Assembly: GCA_021773035.1 (NCBI GenBank)
Contig: JAJFKU010000060.1
Span: 1 to 52,235 of the forward strand
DNA length: 52,235 nucleotides
Source: Woeseiaceae bacterium
GTDB taxonomy: Bacteria > Pseudomonadota > Gammaproteobacteria > Steroidobacterales > Woeseiaceae
Direction of reading: 5' to 3'
Position 1 is the first letter of the stretch. Every line of letters begins with the position of its first letter. The notes beneath the pieces were generated by a model. The model was not told where the DNA came from. It saw only the letters and a program-made list of their open reading frames with translations, and searched no databases. Below, piece by piece: positions 26,530 to 35,558 of this stretch. The position numbers and the translations under genes are program-made.

Positions 26530-28547
26530 GAGGCATCTCCTCGCCGCAGAATTACACTTCCATCTGCTTCCAGTTGCACCGCCCAACCAGGTGGCACGAC
26601 GGTGGTTGCACTCTGTTCTTCGATAACCACGGGTCCGGTCGTCGAGAAATCGGCGACAAAACGATCCCGCGACAGGACCGGGGTCTTATGTTCCGCGCCG
26701 GAAAAGACGATCGATCTTTCACCTATCACGGGATCGCCGCCCTCGAGCGCCCGGGCGGTCGTTTGATCGAACTTATCCAACGCCCCAAGCGCAGCGACTC
26801 TGATATTCACGAACTCAACGGGAGCACCGGGGCTTGAATGGCCATAGCGGGTCTCGTGTGACTTATGAAAACTCTCGGTTGCCGCCGCGATATCCGAACC
26901 TGCTTCTATGACGACGTTGATCGTGTATTCCTGGCCGACGTAGCGCATGTCCGCAGAGCGCAGGAATGAAATACGGCTTTCAACGATCCCCTCTTTCAGT
27001 ATTGCTGCACGACCATCGCCTTCCAGTTCGGCAAACACAGCATGGATATCGTCGAGACTGACGGTAGCGGCCGCGTGGAAGAAGCTCTGCGTGAAATCAT
27101 GCCGCAGATCCGTTTGCAACATGCCCCAGGCTGAAAACGTGCCGGGAAAGCGCGGAATCAGCACTTCGCGAATATCCAGCTCTTCCGCGAGAAAAACTGC
27201 GGCCATCGGACCGGCACCGCCAAACGCGACCAGCGTAAATTCCCTCGGGTCCACACCCTGACTCACGGTAATCGTGCGCATCGCGTCGGCCATCGCCGCG
27301 TTCGATATTGACAGGATACCTTCGGCGAAAGCGACCGGCTCCATGCCGGCTTTCTCAGCCAGCTGCGTGATTGCAGTTGTCGCAGCTTCCTCGTCAAGCG
27401 ACATATCACCGCCCAGCAGCGATTTGGCGCCGAGTCGACCGAGGAACAGGTTCGCATCGGTTACCGTTGGTTCTGTGCCGCCGCGCCCGTAGCAGGCAGG
27501 TCCGGGTATCGAACCAGCGCTGTGCGGACCAACACGTACCGCGCCCTGTTCCATCCAGGCGATCGATCCGCCGCCCGTCCCGATCGTTTGTATGTCGACA
27601 ATCGACATCAGCAACGGCAGACCTTCCAACTCTGTTTCCAACGTCGCGCTCGCCTTGCCTCCTATGACCAGGCTCAGATCGAAGGACGTACCACCCATGT
27701 CTACACACAACAGGTTTGGTCGATTCGTCGCAGTCGCAAGCGCTGTGCCGGCAATCGTGCCACCCACGGGACCGGACAAGAGGGTGAACACGGGGTTTCG
27801 CCGCGCACTGTCTGCCGTGGAAACGCCGCCACTGGATTGCATGATATGCACCGTCGCTGCCATGTTCATTTCCTGCAGATCCTGTTGCAGGCTGCTCAGG
27901 TAGCGTTCGACGACGGGCGCTACGTAAGCGTTCATCACACTCGATGAGGAGCGTTCGTATTCCCGCCATTCACGAGCAACTTCGTGCGACAGGGAGATAG
28001 AGACGCCAGGAAGCGCTTCGCCGAGTATCTCTCGAGCGGCTATCTCATGTTCGGGGTAGGCATAGGCATGCACGAAACAGACGGCGATCGCATTGATCTT
28101 CTCCGTCTTCACCTTGTCGATAATCGGCTGGAAGTCGGAACGATTGAGGGGCTCGATTTCCTCGCCGTCCCAGGAAAGGCGGCCGCGCACCTCATGAATG
28201 TCTCTGCGGGCGACAAGCTGTTCAGGCTTCTTGTACCGCAACTCATAGAGAGTATGGCGATTACCTCTGGCTATCGTGTAGGAGTCACCGAGCCCGGCAG
28301 TCGAAACCAGCACTACGCGTTCACCCTTCCGTTCGAGAAACGCGTTCAGTCCAACCGTCGTTCCGTGCACGAAAAACTCGACGTCGGCGAGGTCTGGCAC
28401 CAGTTCGCTAATACCGTTGATGACACCGCCCGCCGGGTTTTCCGGCGTTGTCGCGACCTTGCCGACGAACACAGGTCCGTCGGAGGGTTCGATAACGATG
28501 TCGGTGAAGGTACCGCCAATATCGGCGGACACTCTGTAGGTAGTCAT
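26526..28547 (-). CDS. hyuA: Hydantoinase A/oxoprolinase family subunit
   Basis: A 673-residue HyuA-type subunit with the actin-like ATP-binding motifs of this family: ADIGGTFTDIVIE at the start (phosphate 1), FVHGTTVGLNAFLERKG near residue 60, LCVDMGGTSFDLSLV near 280 (phosphate 2), and AFGGAGPMAAVFLAEEL near 450. It should activate the cyclic amide or ketone with ATP while HyuB completes the reaction. It begins three bases after the receptor stop and is coupled to hyuB, forming one transcript with the receptor upstream and EthD downstream. Confidence 0.92.
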   Translation of the reverse strand: MTTYRVSADIGGTFTDIVIEPSDGPVFVGKVATTPENPAGGVINGISELVPDLADVEFFVHGTTVGLNAFLERKGERVVLVSTAGLGDSYTIARGNRHTLYELRYKKPEQLVARRDIHEVRGRLSWDGEEIEPLNRSDFQPIIDKVKTEKINAIAVCFVHAYAYPEHEIAAREILGEALPGVSISLSHEVAREWREYERSSSSVMNAYVAPVVERYLSSLQQDLQEMNMAATVHIMQSSGGVSTADSARRNPVFTLLSGPVGGTIAGTALATATNRPNLLCVDMGGTSFDLSLVIGGKASATLETELEGLPLLMSIVDIQTIGTGGGSIAWMEQGAVRVGPHSAGSIPGPACYGRGGTEPTVTDANLFLGRLGAKSLLGGDMSLDEEAATTAITQLAEKAGMEPVAFAEGILSISNAAMADAMRTITVSQGVDPREFTLVAFGGAGPMAAVFLAEELDIREVLIPRFPGTFSAWGMLQTDLRHDFTQSFFHAAATVSLDDIHAVFAELEGDGRAAILKEGIVESRISFLRSADMRYVGQEYTINVVIEAGSDIAAATESFHKSHETRYGHSSPGAPVEFVNIRVAALGALDKFDQTTARALEGGDPVIGERSIVFSGAEHKTPVLSRDRFVADFSTTGPVVIEEQSATTVVPPGWAVQLEADGSVILRRGDAS

Positions 28548-28550
28548 CTG

Positions 28551-30770
28551 TCAGAAGAATTCATGGCGAAATTTAACATTCCATATGCGTCCGGGTGCTG
28601 CAGCGGAAAAACCGCCGGCTACCCATTCCGAGTTGTATTTTTCGTCGCTGAGATTGTACCCGGATGCGATGAGCGACCACTTGCCATCGCCGCCCTCGAT
28701 ACCAACTCGTGCGTTGATAAAGTCAAGCGCGTCCCTGGCGGTCGAGTTGTTGACGTCCCAAAATTGCTCGCCGCGCCGCTCATAGTCGGCCCGCGCAAAC
28801 AGTTCGAGGCTGCTTGAGATCGGTGTACGATACTGGAATCCCAGATTCGCCGTATTTTCTGCAATATACGGCGCATCGTTGCCAATCGCCGTTGGATCCG
28901 TTGGGTACGCATCGATCTCTGAGTCAGTGAATCCATAGGCAGCGAAAAGACTCAAATTGTCAGTCGCCTGGAACACTACATCAACTTCCGCGCCGCTCAG
29001 GGATACTTTAGGGATACTGGTAAGAATCTGCGCGCTGATCGCACCGATGAATGAGAAGAACTGTTGATTTTCAACATCGGTTGAGAACACTGCCGCGTTA
29101 AAACGCAGGCGATCGTCCGCGAACCGTCCCTTGAAGCCCAGTTCCGTGGACTCCGACTCCTCCTGCCCGACCAGGTCGGTTACGCCGACCAGCCCCGCGC
29201 CTGCGGCAACAGCGGCGATGCCGTTCTGATTGAACTGCCCGCTGCGAAAACCTTCACCCCAGGTCGCATACAGGTTCATATCGTCGTTCGGCTGGTAACG
29301 AAACGTGATTTTCGGCTGCAGCTTGTCAAACGACGTCGTATTCCGGGCTCCCGGAACACCTGCAGGGAACTGTAGAGGCGAGACGTTCTGCTCACGGTCC
29401 TCTTCGTCGTAACGCAATGCCAACAGCAGGTCCAACTGGTCCGTCAAACTAAAGTCGACGCTGCCGAAAATCGCCCAGGCGCTGTTCGTGTTGTCATCTG
29501 CCAGGAATGAAGTAGTGGGATTACGCGGATCGGTAGTCGGCGCTCGTTCCAGCCTGAGTATTCCCTGGCCGGTATCTGTACCGGTCGACAATGAAACAAA
29601 ACGATCCCAGTCCAGGTAGTAAGCCCCTACTTCCCACTGGATATTGCTGTCACTCGACGAACTCAGTCGAATCTCTTGCGTGAATGCACTGAGCTCGAAG
29701 AAACCGGTTTGTGTCCCGTCAAAACCGAACAGCGCAGCAGAGCTCATCGCATTGGTGTATGGGAACTGATCCGAGTCGCTCCAATCTTCGATGTCCGTAT
29801 ATGACGACGTCGATACCAGGGAACCCAGTGACGTTTCCCAGTCGAGTTTCACGGTAAAATCGAGCATATCTCGCTCGCCGGTGTCGATATTGTTGTCTCG
29901 CACCGGTAGTACGTTGTTTGCGTCGACAGGTCCTGTATCGGTACCGAAACCGCTGGCGGTAATGCCATCGGCGGCTATATCAACACCCTGGAACTGGAAA
30001 CCGATCCCCCTGCCCTTGTGGGTCGATATGGCCGCGCGAAAATCTGCCGAAAACGAATCCGAGGGTTCGAAGATCAGACGACCGCGAATCGTTGTGTCTT
30101 CAAAGCGATCAGCCTTTTCTCCCCGGGTAATGTTATCGAGATAACCGTCCCGGTCGAGATAGTTCGCCGAAATCTGGCCATACCAGCGATCGGCGACAAT
30201 CGGGCCACCGACTGACCCCTGCACGGAGTATTCGTCGCCGTTACCCGCACCGAGCTGCACATAAGCGTACTTTTCGTCGGTTGGCCGCCGCGTGTTGATA
30301 ATAATTGCGCCGCCGGTCGCGTTTCGGCCATACAGGGCGCCCTGCGGCCCCTTGACTACCTCAATGCTGTCGATATCGAAGAGTTCACGCCGGAACTGGA
30401 TAGCGCTGAATTGCAGCACTCCATCAACCACCGTGGCCACCGGGCTTTCGCCATTTCTCACCTGGGTAATGCCACGAATGCTGACAAAGCTGGTACCGAT
30501 GCCCTGTGATGTAGCGATCGTGACGTTCGGCGTTAACGCTATAACGTCTTCGACGCGCTGGATACCGGCATCCTCGATCATCTGCGCATTGAAGGCCGTG
30601 ACGGCAAGCGGAGATTCGAGCGCAGATTCACTGCGCCGCCTGGCTGTTACCAGGATTTCTTCCAACGCATCCACGCCATCAGCTGTCCTACTCTGGGCCT
30701 GAACCGGTGCACCCATGAGCATTGAGACACCGACGAGAGCGATTGCACGTATCATCTTTTGAACAGCCAT
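28551..30770 (-). CDS. TonB-dependent outer-membrane receptor 1
   Basis: A 739-residue receptor: signal peptide (about 1-25), a TonB-box-like region (LEEILVTARRR), a plug domain (about 45-155, with VVKGPQGALYGRNATGGAII) and a C-terminal beta barrel ending in FRHEFF with a terminal Phe as needed for BAM assembly. Receptors with the EILVTARRR start are common in marine gammaproteobacteria for small organic compounds. Being first in the HyuA-HyuB-EthD unit suggests import of that enzyme's substrate. It is divergent from the XRE/cupin regulator, with a 201-bp shared upstream region containing an AT-rich stretch (30874-30907). Confidence 0.92.
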   Translation of the reverse strand: MAVQKMIRAIALVGVSMLMGAPVQAQSRTADGVDALEEILVTARRRSESALESPLAVTAFNAQMIEDAGIQRVEDVIALTPNVTIATSQGIGTSFVSIRGITQVRNGESPVATVVDGVLQFSAIQFRRELFDIDSIEVVKGPQGALYGRNATGGAIIINTRRPTDEKYAYVQLGAGNGDEYSVQGSVGGPIVADRWYGQISANYLDRDGYLDNITRGEKADRFEDTTIRGRLIFEPSDSFSADFRAAISTHKGRGIGFQFQGVDIAADGITASGFGTDTGPVDANNVLPVRDNNIDTGERDMLDFTVKLDWETSLGSLVSTSSYTDIEDWSDSDQFPYTNAMSSAALFGFDGTQTGFFELSAFTQEIRLSSSSDSNIQWEVGAYYLDWDRFVSLSTGTDTGQGILRLERAPTTDPRNPTTSFLADDNTNSAWAIFGSVDFSLTDQLDLLLALRYDEEDREQNVSPLQFPAGVPGARNTTSFDKLQPKITFRYQPNDDMNLYATWGEGFRSGQFNQNGIAAVAAGAGLVGVTDLVGQEESESTELGFKGRFADDRLRFNAAVFSTDVENQQFFSFIGAISAQILTSIPKVSLSGAEVDVVFQATDNLSLFAAYGFTDSEIDAYPTDPTAIGNDAPYIAENTANLGFQYRTPISSSLELFARADYERRGEQFWDVNNSTARDALDFINARVGIEGGDGKWSLIASGYNLSDEKYNSEWVAGGFSAAAPGRIWNVKFRHEFF

Positions 30771-30905
30771 TTACATAACCCCCTGAAAAACAACGCCTTT
30801 ATGGCGATAACGACAAGAACTTTATGTCGAAAGCAGAATGAGCTGTTCGCGCATTCCGCCTTCAGGAGTTCACTTTACTTAAAAAATTAACTAATTCAAC
30901 TTTTT

Positions 30906-30933
30906 TTGACAATGGCGGCCACACCGCTAGAAT
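30906..30933 (+). promoter_or_regulatory. Strong sigma-70-type promoter of the XRE/cupin operon
   Basis: TTGACA (30906-30911), 16 bases, then TAGAAT (30928-30933): a perfect -35 and a five-of-six -10. It lies within what would otherwise be the first codons of the longest regulator frame, so the true start must be downstream, at the ATG at 30972. Confidence 0.7.
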
Positions 30934-30971
30934 TGCGGCTTCAGGCATTACCGCGGAATCGAATAAAGGCC

Positions 30972-31574
30972 ATGGCACACACAGCAACGAAGTCCAATCC
31001 GGTCAAACGCTCTATCGGCAGCTTGTTAAAAGCACGCCGCCTGGCAAAGGGCCTGACGCTTCAGGAACTCGCGGAGCGCTCAGAATTGTCAGCCGCGTTT
31101 CTGTCCCAGGCCGAGCGCGGCAAGGCCACCCCTTCCATTGTCTCGCTGATCAATATCGCCAACGCGCTCGACACCGACATCCACTATTTCATCACGCCAC
31201 CGTCGCCGACCAGTCTCGTCCGACGTGCGGACGATCCACAGTACGTTGCTATCGACTCGCCGGTCGTCTACAAGCGGCTTGATACGGAGATTCGAAATCA
31301 ACAGATGAACGCACTTCTGATGGAAATACCGCCGGGGGTTCAATTACCGGTGGTCCATCGTGCGGAGGGCGAGGATTTTTTCTACGTACTGGACGGCGAA
31401 GTCGAACAGACCATCGGAGATGAGGCGTTTACGCTGAGGCAGGGAGATAGTGCGCATCACAACACGCAGGTAGATCACAGCGTAATTAACAAGAGCGATA
31501 AGGTCGCCAAGCTGCTATGGGTCGGCACCCCCCTGCTATTTCCGTCGAGTCTGGACAGCGACAAGAAGCGATAA
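30972..31574 (+). CDS. XRE-family regulator with C-terminal cupin sensor domain
   Basis: A 200-residue regulator. Residues about 15-75 are the helix-turn-helix (SLLKARRLAKGLTLQELAER, SAAFLSQAERGKATPS), and about 105-190 a cupin barrel (PGVQLPVVHRAEGEDFFYVL, then LRQGDSAHHNTQVDH) that probably binds a small ligand. This PuuR/SutR-like class controls amino acid and amine catabolism. The start is fixed by the promoter at 30906-30933. It begins a four-gene operon and lies divergent to the receptor-hyuAB unit, so it probably regulates both. Confidence 0.9.
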   Translation: MAHTATKSNPVKRSIGSLLKARRLAKGLTLQELAERSELSAAFLSQAERGKATPSIVSLINIANALDTDIHYFITPPSPTSLVRRADDPQYVAIDSPVVYKRLDTEIRNQQMNALLMEIPPGVQLPVVHRAEGEDFFYVLDGEVEQTIGDEAFTLRQGDSAHHNTQVDHSVINKSDKVAKLLWVGTPLLFPSSLDSDKKR

Positions 31575-31586
31575 TCGAACTACTCG

Positions 31587-32147
31587 ATGCAGATGCTCAG
31601 ATTCAGCTCAGATCTCGGCGACGTCGCGATCCGCATGCACAACGATCGAGCACCTAAAACCTGTCGTTATTTTGCCCAGCTCGCATGCAGCGGCACCTTC
31701 AACCCGGCAAGCGTTTTTCGCATTGTTAGCAGTAGCGCCATTCAACGCCTGCAGCCCGGGGACGACTGCCCTATCAACATCGTGCAAATCGGTCCGACAC
31801 AGCAATTCGAGGGACCCAGGCACACGACAGTGCATGAGCATACCCGCCAGACTGGCTTGTCACATCACAAATGGAGCGTGTCTGCAGCCCGATTCGATCT
31901 CGGCGAACTGTACGGCAGCTTTTTCATATGCCTGAAAGACGAACCGGAACTCGATTTCGGCGGAAGCCGGCAACCGGATGGCCAGGGGTTTGCAGCCTTC
32001 GGCGAAGTGGTGCATGGATTCGATACTCTCGAAAGAGTGTTCGCGCGAGCAGAGCCGCTTGAAATGCTTACGCAGCAGATACCTATCAACAACGTCTCGG
32101 TGAGCAATGCGCCGGAGGACGCTTTTCAGCAAGGATCTACTCAATGA
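31587..32147 (+). CDS. Divergent cyclophilin-type peptidyl-prolyl isomerase homologue
   Basis: A 186-residue cytosolic protein. The cyclophilin start (LRFSSDLGDVAIRMHNDRAP) is clear, as is GSFFICLKDEPELDFGG and FAAFGEVVHGFD. The active-site strand is altered: ASVFRIVSSSAIQ stands where FHRVIPxFMIQGG is usual, and the S-M-A-N-A motif is replaced by SAARF. Prolyl-isomerase activity is therefore doubtful. No signal peptide is present. Its stop overlaps the start of the iminopeptidase (ATGA), so the two are translationally coupled. A role in the catabolic operon is inferred. Confidence 0.8.
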   Translation: MQMLRFSSDLGDVAIRMHNDRAPKTCRYFAQLACSGTFNPASVFRIVSSSAIQRLQPGDDCPINIVQIGPTQQFEGPRHTTVHEHTRQTGLSHHKWSVSAARFDLGELYGSFFICLKDEPELDFGGSRQPDGQGFAAFGEVVHGFDTLERVFARAEPLEMLTQQIPINNVSVSNAPEDAFQQGSTQ

Positions 32148-33097
32148 ACAGTGAAGAATTTCTTTATCCCGAAATCGAGCCGTACCGCAGCGGAGAACTC
32201 CAGGTATCCGATCTGCATACCATCGTCTATGAGGAAGTCGGGAATCCGGGCGGCAGGCCGGCGCTGTTTCTTCATGGTGGGCCGGGCGTTGGAATCTCAC
32301 CTGGTTATCGTCGCTTCTTCGATCCTGAACACTATCGAATAATCCTGGTTCATCAACGCGGTGCCGGGCAAAGTACACCGCATGCGGAAATCGCGGAGAA
32401 CGATACCTGGAGCATCATTGCAGACCTGGAGAAACTACGTGGCGAACTGAAAGTCGAAAACTGGGTAGTAATGGGCGGAAGCTGGGGCTCCCTGCTTGCA
32501 CTTTGCTACGCGATCAGCCACCCGGCAGCGGTTGCCGCAATGATCATCCGCGGTATTTTTCTGGGCCGGCAATTTGAGATCGACTGGATTCATCGACCGA
32601 ACGGTGCGGCCCTGATCTACCCGGACGAGTGGGAGCTGTATAACGCACCTGTTCACGACTCCGATGACAAGGTTGCTGCGTATTGCGAACTGTTGAACAG
32701 TGACGACGTGGAGACGGCCATGTCCGCTGCTCGTTCCTGGACTCGTTGGGAAGCATCTATGATGACTCTTTTCCCCGACCCGACCGCGCTTGCGGAGATG
32801 ATTGGCGACCGTACAGCACTTTCTGTTGCACGAATCGAGTCACATTTTACAGCCAGGAATTTCTTTCTCGAAGACGACAACTTCGTGCTCAACAACTGCG
32901 GCACGATCGCACACATACCCTGCCACATCGTGCACGGTCGCTATGACACGATCTGCCCCCCTGTATCGGCCTGGGAACTGCACCGCGCGCTTCCGGCATC
33001 GATCCTGACAATCGTTCCGGACGGTGCTCACTCACCGCTGGACGGTGGCATGACAAAAGAGCTCGTAAAGGCGTCCGACATGTGTCGATCACTCTAG
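32144..33097 (+). CDS. pip: Proline iminopeptidase-family hydrolase
   Basis: A 317-residue alpha/beta-hydrolase of the Pip group: LFLHGGPGVG (oxyanion), IILVHQRGAGQSTPH (the diagnostic D/HQRGxGxS segment), nucleophile VVMGGSWGSLL (Ser113), acid in VHGRYDTICPP, and His in PDGAHSP. The usual D in FDQRG is H here. Pip enzymes remove N-terminal proline from peptides; some relatives cleave other amides. It is coupled to the cyclophilin gene upstream and 13 bp ahead of the MFS transporter gene. Confidence 0.88.
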   Translation: MNSEEFLYPEIEPYRSGELQVSDLHTIVYEEVGNPGGRPALFLHGGPGVGISPGYRRFFDPEHYRIILVHQRGAGQSTPHAEIAENDTWSIIADLEKLRGELKVENWVVMGGSWGSLLALCYAISHPAAVAAMIIRGIFLGRQFEIDWIHRPNGAALIYPDEWELYNAPVHDSDDKVAAYCELLNSDDVETAMSAARSWTRWEASMMTLFPDPTALAEMIGDRTALSVARIESHFTARNFFLEDDNFVLNNCGTIAHIPCHIVHGRYDTICPPVSAWELHRALPASILTIVPDGAHSPLDGGMTKELVKASDMCRSL

Positions 33098-33110
33098 GAC
33101 TGGATGAACA

Positions 33111-34433
33111 ATGAATAGCGATCAGGCAGAAAGCTCACCGTCCAGGGACGTCGGCCAGTGGTTCGAGGAAATGACGCTGACCAGAACGCACTGGGTCGCG
33201 GGACTGATCCTGTTTATGGCATTCGTCATAGAATCCTGGGAAATGATGATTATCATTTTTTCCAGCGCTGCAATCGGTGCTGAGTTCGACCTCAGCACCG
33301 CGCAAATCGGTTCCCTGGTAGGTGCAATGTTCCTGGGCATGATTCCCGGCGCGCTGTTGTGGGGAAAACTAAGCGGCACGTTGGGTAGAAAACGCTGCAT
33401 GGTCTGGAGTATCGGGCTATACGGCTTGTTTCCGATAATGAGCGCATTTGCACCGAACTTCGAGTCTCTGTGGGGTATTCGATTTGTCTGCGGCATTGTG
33501 CTGTCCGGTGCACTTGTCGTTACCTTCCCGTATTTCGAGGAACTGGTGCCGGTCAAGGTACGTGGACGGGCAACGGTGTATCTGTCCGCCGGATGGCCGC
33601 TTGGCGTATTGTTTGCAATCGCCATCACCGTCCTGTTCATGAACCTGGGTTGGCGCTGGGTCATCGGGTTTAGCTCCGTGGTATCCCTGTGGGCCCTGGT
33701 CATTCATCGCTTCGTTCCGGAATCGCCCTATTGGCTCGCTGAAAACGGTCGTGCACAGGAAGCGACTGAAACCATAAACCGTCTCGCGGAAAAGCCCCTT
33801 GTTCCCGGTACCGTGGCTACCCCGAACTCCGAACTCGGCGCGATTTCGTTCATGAGTATCTTCGAGCGCTCCACCCTTCGAACAACGATTATCCAGACAG
33901 CGATCAATTTTTGCTTTTCGTGGGGCTATTGGGGACTCGCGTCCTGGATGCCGACATTACTAGCGAAACGTGGCCTGAGCGCTCCGGAGGGGCTCGGCTT
34001 CATAGCTGTTTCTGCATTGTTCATGTTCCCAGGCTATATCTCGGCCAGTTATCTGACCGGAAAATTCGGTCGTAAGAAGATCATGCTGATTTACGTGTTC
34101 ATGTCAGCAGTCGCCGGATTCGGTTTTGCTACATCCGGCTCGATAACGGAAATGTATACCTGGAATTTCGTACTGTCGTTTTTCAGCCTCGGAGCCTGGG
34201 GCGTCTGGAACACCTGGTTGGGCGAAATCTACGACACGCGAAGTCGCGGCGCCGGTGCCGCCTGGGGAGTTTCAGCGCAGCGTGTTGCCAACGCCGCTGC
34301 ACCCGTCGTTATCGGTGCGATGCTCGTAAGCAGCAGCTTCATGTTTACCGTGACGTTTATCTCGGCGTTTCTCGCAGCTACGTTTGTCGCCGCGACGCTC
34401 TTGCCGGAGACCGAAGGTCAGGCGCTGCGGTAG
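33111..34433 (+). CDS. MFS transporter, organic acid/aromatic acid-sugar porter type
   Basis: A 440-residue protein with twelve predicted membrane helices. After helix 2 comes GKLSGTLGRKRCM, the MFS motif A (G-x3-D/S-x2-G-R-K/R), and a second copy (GKFGRKKIM) follows helix 8. The general sequence resembles the SP/AAHS/niacin-type MFS families that take up organic acids. It ends the XRE-cyclophilin-Pip operon and may carry the operon's substrate across the inner membrane. It converges on the cysteine-synthase-like gene, four bases apart. Confidence 0.88.
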   Translation: MNSDQAESSPSRDVGQWFEEMTLTRTHWVAGLILFMAFVIESWEMMIIIFSSAAIGAEFDLSTAQIGSLVGAMFLGMIPGALLWGKLSGTLGRKRCMVWSIGLYGLFPIMSAFAPNFESLWGIRFVCGIVLSGALVVTFPYFEELVPVKVRGRATVYLSAGWPLGVLFAIAITVLFMNLGWRWVIGFSSVVSLWALVIHRFVPESPYWLAENGRAQEATETINRLAEKPLVPGTVATPNSELGAISFMSIFERSTLRTTIIQTAINFCFSWGYWGLASWMPTLLAKRGLSAPEGLGFIAVSALFMFPGYISASYLTGKFGRKKIMLIYVFMSAVAGFGFATSGSITEMYTWNFVLSFFSLGAWGVWNTWLGEIYDTRSRGAGAAWGVSAQRVANAAAPVVIGAMLVSSSFMFTVTFISAFLAATFVAATLLPETEGQALR

Positions 34434-34437
34434 CAGT

Positions 34438-35394
34438 TTATCCATACTGCGCTGTACTAAAGTACTTCATCCCGGTGTCGCACATTACCGTGACCACACT
34501 GCGCCCGGGTTCCATGCGCTTCGCAAGCTGCAATGCGGCGATCAGGTTCGCACCCGTCGAGGTTCCCGCGAAAACCCCTTCCTCCCGCGCTAACCGTCTC
34601 GCCATTGCCATCGCAGCATCGGTCGATACCTGCTGTATGTCGGAAACCAGCGCGGCATTCCAAAGCGGAACGACGAATCCCGCGCCTACGCCTTCAATTT
34701 TGTGCGCACCCTGTTTTCCACCGGACAATACCGGCGACTCCGACGGCTCGACGGCCGTGATGTGAATACCTGAATCGTACTTTAGCAACGCCTCCGCAAT
34801 ACCTCGCAACGATCCCCCCGTACCAACGCTCTGCACGAAAGCACCAACCGTCCCTCGTGTCTGCTGCCAGATTTCCCTACCCATCTCGCGATAGCGGTGC
34901 AGAACATCGGCATTGTTCAGCTGGTCCGTCCAGTAGCCACCGGAATTGGCCTGAATCACACGCGCAGCCTCTATCATGTTCCGTGTCAGGGCTTCGTCCA
35001 TTCCCCCGTCGTCACTCTTAACGAGGGTCAGCCTCGCACCCAGACTCTCCATATGCAGTCTTTTCTCGGCACTGAACGCGTCTGATGTCACGATATCCAG
35101 CGGATAACCTTTAACGGAACACACGAACGCCAGGGAGACCCCGGTACTGCCACCGGTGTACTCGACAACATTCGCACCCGGCTCCAGGCGGCCGTCCGCC
35201 TCAGCCGCTTCGATCATGGCAACTGCCATTCGATCTTTCATGCTGCCGGTTGGATTTTCACTCTCCAGTTTGAGATAGATGTCGGCATGATCGTCCGGAA
35301 CGATGTGCCTCAGTTTCACCAGGGAAGTATTGCCGATCGACTCGAGAATCGACGCGCCGGCCGTTTCAGGATTCTTCTCATTCGTTAAATTCAT
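34438..35394 (-). CDS. Cysteine synthase/cystathionine beta-synthase-fold PLP enzyme
   Basis: A 318-residue fold-type II PLP enzyme. SIGNTSLVKLR opens the domain, PTGSMKDRMA carries the PLP lysine, EYTGGSTGVSLA the substrate loop, and SVGTGGSLRG the phosphate-binding glycine loop. A GTSTGAN motif near the end is also typical. Family members include CysK, CysM, cystathionine beta-synthase and cysteine desulfhydrase. The altered substrate loop (YTGGSTG in place of TSGNTG) suggests it is not a standard CysK. The ATG at 35394 is preceded by GGGGAAC. Confidence 0.88.
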   Translation of the reverse strand: MNLTNEKNPETAGASILESIGNTSLVKLRHIVPDDHADIYLKLESENPTGSMKDRMAVAMIEAAEADGRLEPGANVVEYTGGSTGVSLAFVCSVKGYPLDIVTSDAFSAEKRLHMESLGARLTLVKSDDGGMDEALTRNMIEAARVIQANSGGYWTDQLNNADVLHRYREMGREIWQQTRGTVGAFVQSVGTGGSLRGIAEALLKYDSGIHITAVEPSESPVLSGGKQGAHKIEGVGAGFVVPLWNAALVSDIQQVSTDAAMAMARRLAREEGVFAGTSTGANLIAALQLAKRMEPGRSVVTVMCDTGMKYFSTAQYG

Positions 35395-35558
35395 AGTTCC
35401 CCACACAACAACACCGCTATCGCTTCGGACTCAGCATACGCTTTCAGCGTTCGGCAGAGAAATCGCCGAGGCTGACACGACATTGTCCGATTGAGACCAT
35501 CCGCCCAAGTTGCTACATTAATATATCAATGTCGCTTTATTAACCCGGGACGAATGTA

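Noticed and set aside
27984..28817. Plus-strand frame of 277 codons opposite hyuA
   Set aside because: Antisense to HyuA conserved motifs and spans the hyuA/receptor junction; no domain seen.
30906..30971. In-frame upstream codons of the XRE/cupin regulator
   Set aside because: The TTG at 30906 is part of a near-perfect promoter; a start there would require transcription from further upstream.
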